Source: Candidatus Rokuibacteriota bacterium
GTDB taxonomy: Bacteria > Methylomirabilota > Methylomirabilia > Rokubacteriales > JACOUJ01
Assembly (NCBI GenBank): GCA_016177865.1
Contig: JACOUJ010000423.1
Span: 1 to 5,786 of the forward strand
Reading direction: 5' to 3'
DNA length: 5,786 nucleotides
Shown piece by piece: positions 5,408 through 5,786 of this stretch (position 1 is the stretch's first letter; each line of letters opens with the position of its first letter). The position numbers and the translations under genes are program-made. The notes beneath the pieces were generated by a model, which saw only the letters and a list, made by a program, of their open reading frames with translations, was not told the origin of the DNA and ran no database searches.

Positions 5408-5521
5408 ATGAAGCAAAAAGAGAAGTCTCGGGTGAAGGCAGCCGTCTTGCCGGTAGTCTCATGGCCAGGGATCTTTTTTACCGCTCTGGCCCTTATCGAG
5501 TTCTGGATTGCCAGTCGGTGA
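5408..5521 (+). CDS. Small single-pass membrane protein, 37 residues, function unknown
   Basis: The ATG at 5408 follows the very purine-rich sequence AAGGGGGGAGGGG, a strong Shine-Dalgarno region at close spacing, and the frame ends at TGA 5519-5521. The product has a basic N-terminus (MKQKEKSRVK) and then one hydrophobic segment, about residues 11-35 (AAVLPVVSWPGIFFTALALI then EFWIASR). The charge pattern predicts the N-terminus in the cytoplasm and a single membrane helix. The same frame stays open to ATG 5333, but that extension has no ribosome binding site and does not look membrane-related or conserved, so I prefer 5408. I do not recognise a family. It lies 28 bases before a cheR-type gene on the same strand, so the two are probably co-transcribed, and it could be a small partner of a membrane chemosensory complex (inference). 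An accidental ORF remains possible at this length. Confidence 0.55.
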   Translation: MKQKEKSRVKAAVLPVVSWPGIFFTALALIEFWIASR

Positions 5522-5549
5522 TAGCCGACACCGAAACGACGGGGACCTG

Positions 5550-5786
5550 ATGGTCTCCCCCCTGCTCGATCAAGTCAGGGCCCGCGTCCAAGAGCAGTGT
5601 GGCTTGCTCCTGAGTCAGATTCAGCTCCGAGATCTCCAGCGGATCACTTCCGAACGGCTTAGACTCACCGGACTCCCTGGGTTGGAGGAGTATGTGAATC
5701 TCCTCCAGCGCCCGGGACGCGGGGAGGCAGAACTTCTCGCCCTGATCGCGGAGCTGACTATCGGGGAAACCTCATTTCTCCGTCAC
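5550..5786 (+). CDS. CheR-type chemoreceptor methyltransferase, N-terminal part only
   Basis: An open frame from ATG 5550 runs off the right edge after 79 codons. A GGGGA ribosome binding site lies 4 bases upstream of the ATG. The visible part matches the all-helical CheR N-terminal domain: a start like LLDQVRARVQEQCGLLLS, the middle segment LRLTGLPGLEEYVNLLQ, and the closing motif ELTIGETSFLRH (68-79). That last motif corresponds to the family's LT(I/V)xET(S/Y)FFR segment, which leads into the SAM-binding domain. The second phenylalanine is leucine here. CheR enzymes use S-adenosylmethionine to methylate glutamates on chemoreceptors for sensory adaptation. The N-terminal domain contacts the receptor region. 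The catalytic domain and any C-terminal TPR extension lie outside the window, so whether it serves flagellar, pilus or other chemosensory signalling cannot be told. The 37-residue membrane protein gene precedes it by 28 bases. Confidence 0.86.
   Translation, partial: MVSPLLDQVRARVQEQCGLLLSQIQLRDLQRITSERLRLTGLPGLEEYVNLLQRPGRGEAELLALIAELTIGETSFLRH

Noticed and set aside
1..5786. tRNA, rRNA, CRISPR array, insertion sequence or phage genes
   Set aside because: I saw no cloverleaf, no regularly spaced repeats, no terminal inverted repeats and no transposase or phage-like protein.

Overview
The window comes from a GC-rich bacterial chromosome. All the genes I can identify are ordinary bacterial housekeeping or chemotaxis genes. 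The sequence does not let me name the lineage: there is no rRNA, and the proteins are widespread. Strong GC bias at third codon positions produces many long antisense shadow frames, which I left out.

Most of the window (1-4859) is one tightly packed block on the minus strand. In transcription order it is trxA (thioredoxin 1), trpE (anthranilate synthase component I), trpG/pabA (glutamine amidotransferase component II), thiL (thiamine-monophosphate kinase), a complete CNNM/CorC (HlyC-TlyC) family membrane protein, and the first 34 codons of a second CNNM/CorC paralogue cut by the left edge. Stops and starts overlap by 4 bases at trxA-trpE (GTGA), trpG-thiL (ATGA) and CNNM-CNNM (ATGA). thiL and the first CNNM gene are 4 bases apart. 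The only real gap is 70 bases between trpE and trpG. This spacing suggests a single transcript with translational coupling. TrpE and TrpG form the enzyme that opens tryptophan synthesis from chorismate. TrpE keeps its tryptophan feedback site, and TrpG may also serve folate synthesis, since trpD does not follow it. ThiL completes thiamine diphosphate. The two CNNM proteins are probably divalent-cation (Mg2+ or similar) transporters or regulators.

A divergent control region (4860-5407) separates this block from plus-strand genes. It holds a good sigma70-type promoter facing trxA (TTGACA, 16-bp spacer, TAGGCT), with a predicted leader of about 160 bases. In that leader are a 12-codon ORF with a good ribosome binding site and a weak hairpin with a short T-run, which could form an attenuator-like switch. 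The rest has several GC-rich hairpins, an AT-rich patch (5300-5327) and a 12-bp direct repeat.

On the plus strand at the right edge are a 37-residue single-pass membrane protein (5408-5521) with a strong Shine-Dalgarno sequence and, 28 bases later, the first 79 codons of a CheR-type chemoreceptor methyltransferase.

I found no mobile element, CRISPR array, tRNA or rRNA, and nothing that amounts to a clearly new system. The most interesting leads are the trxA leader, the small membrane protein ahead of cheR, and the diverged tandem CNNM pair.
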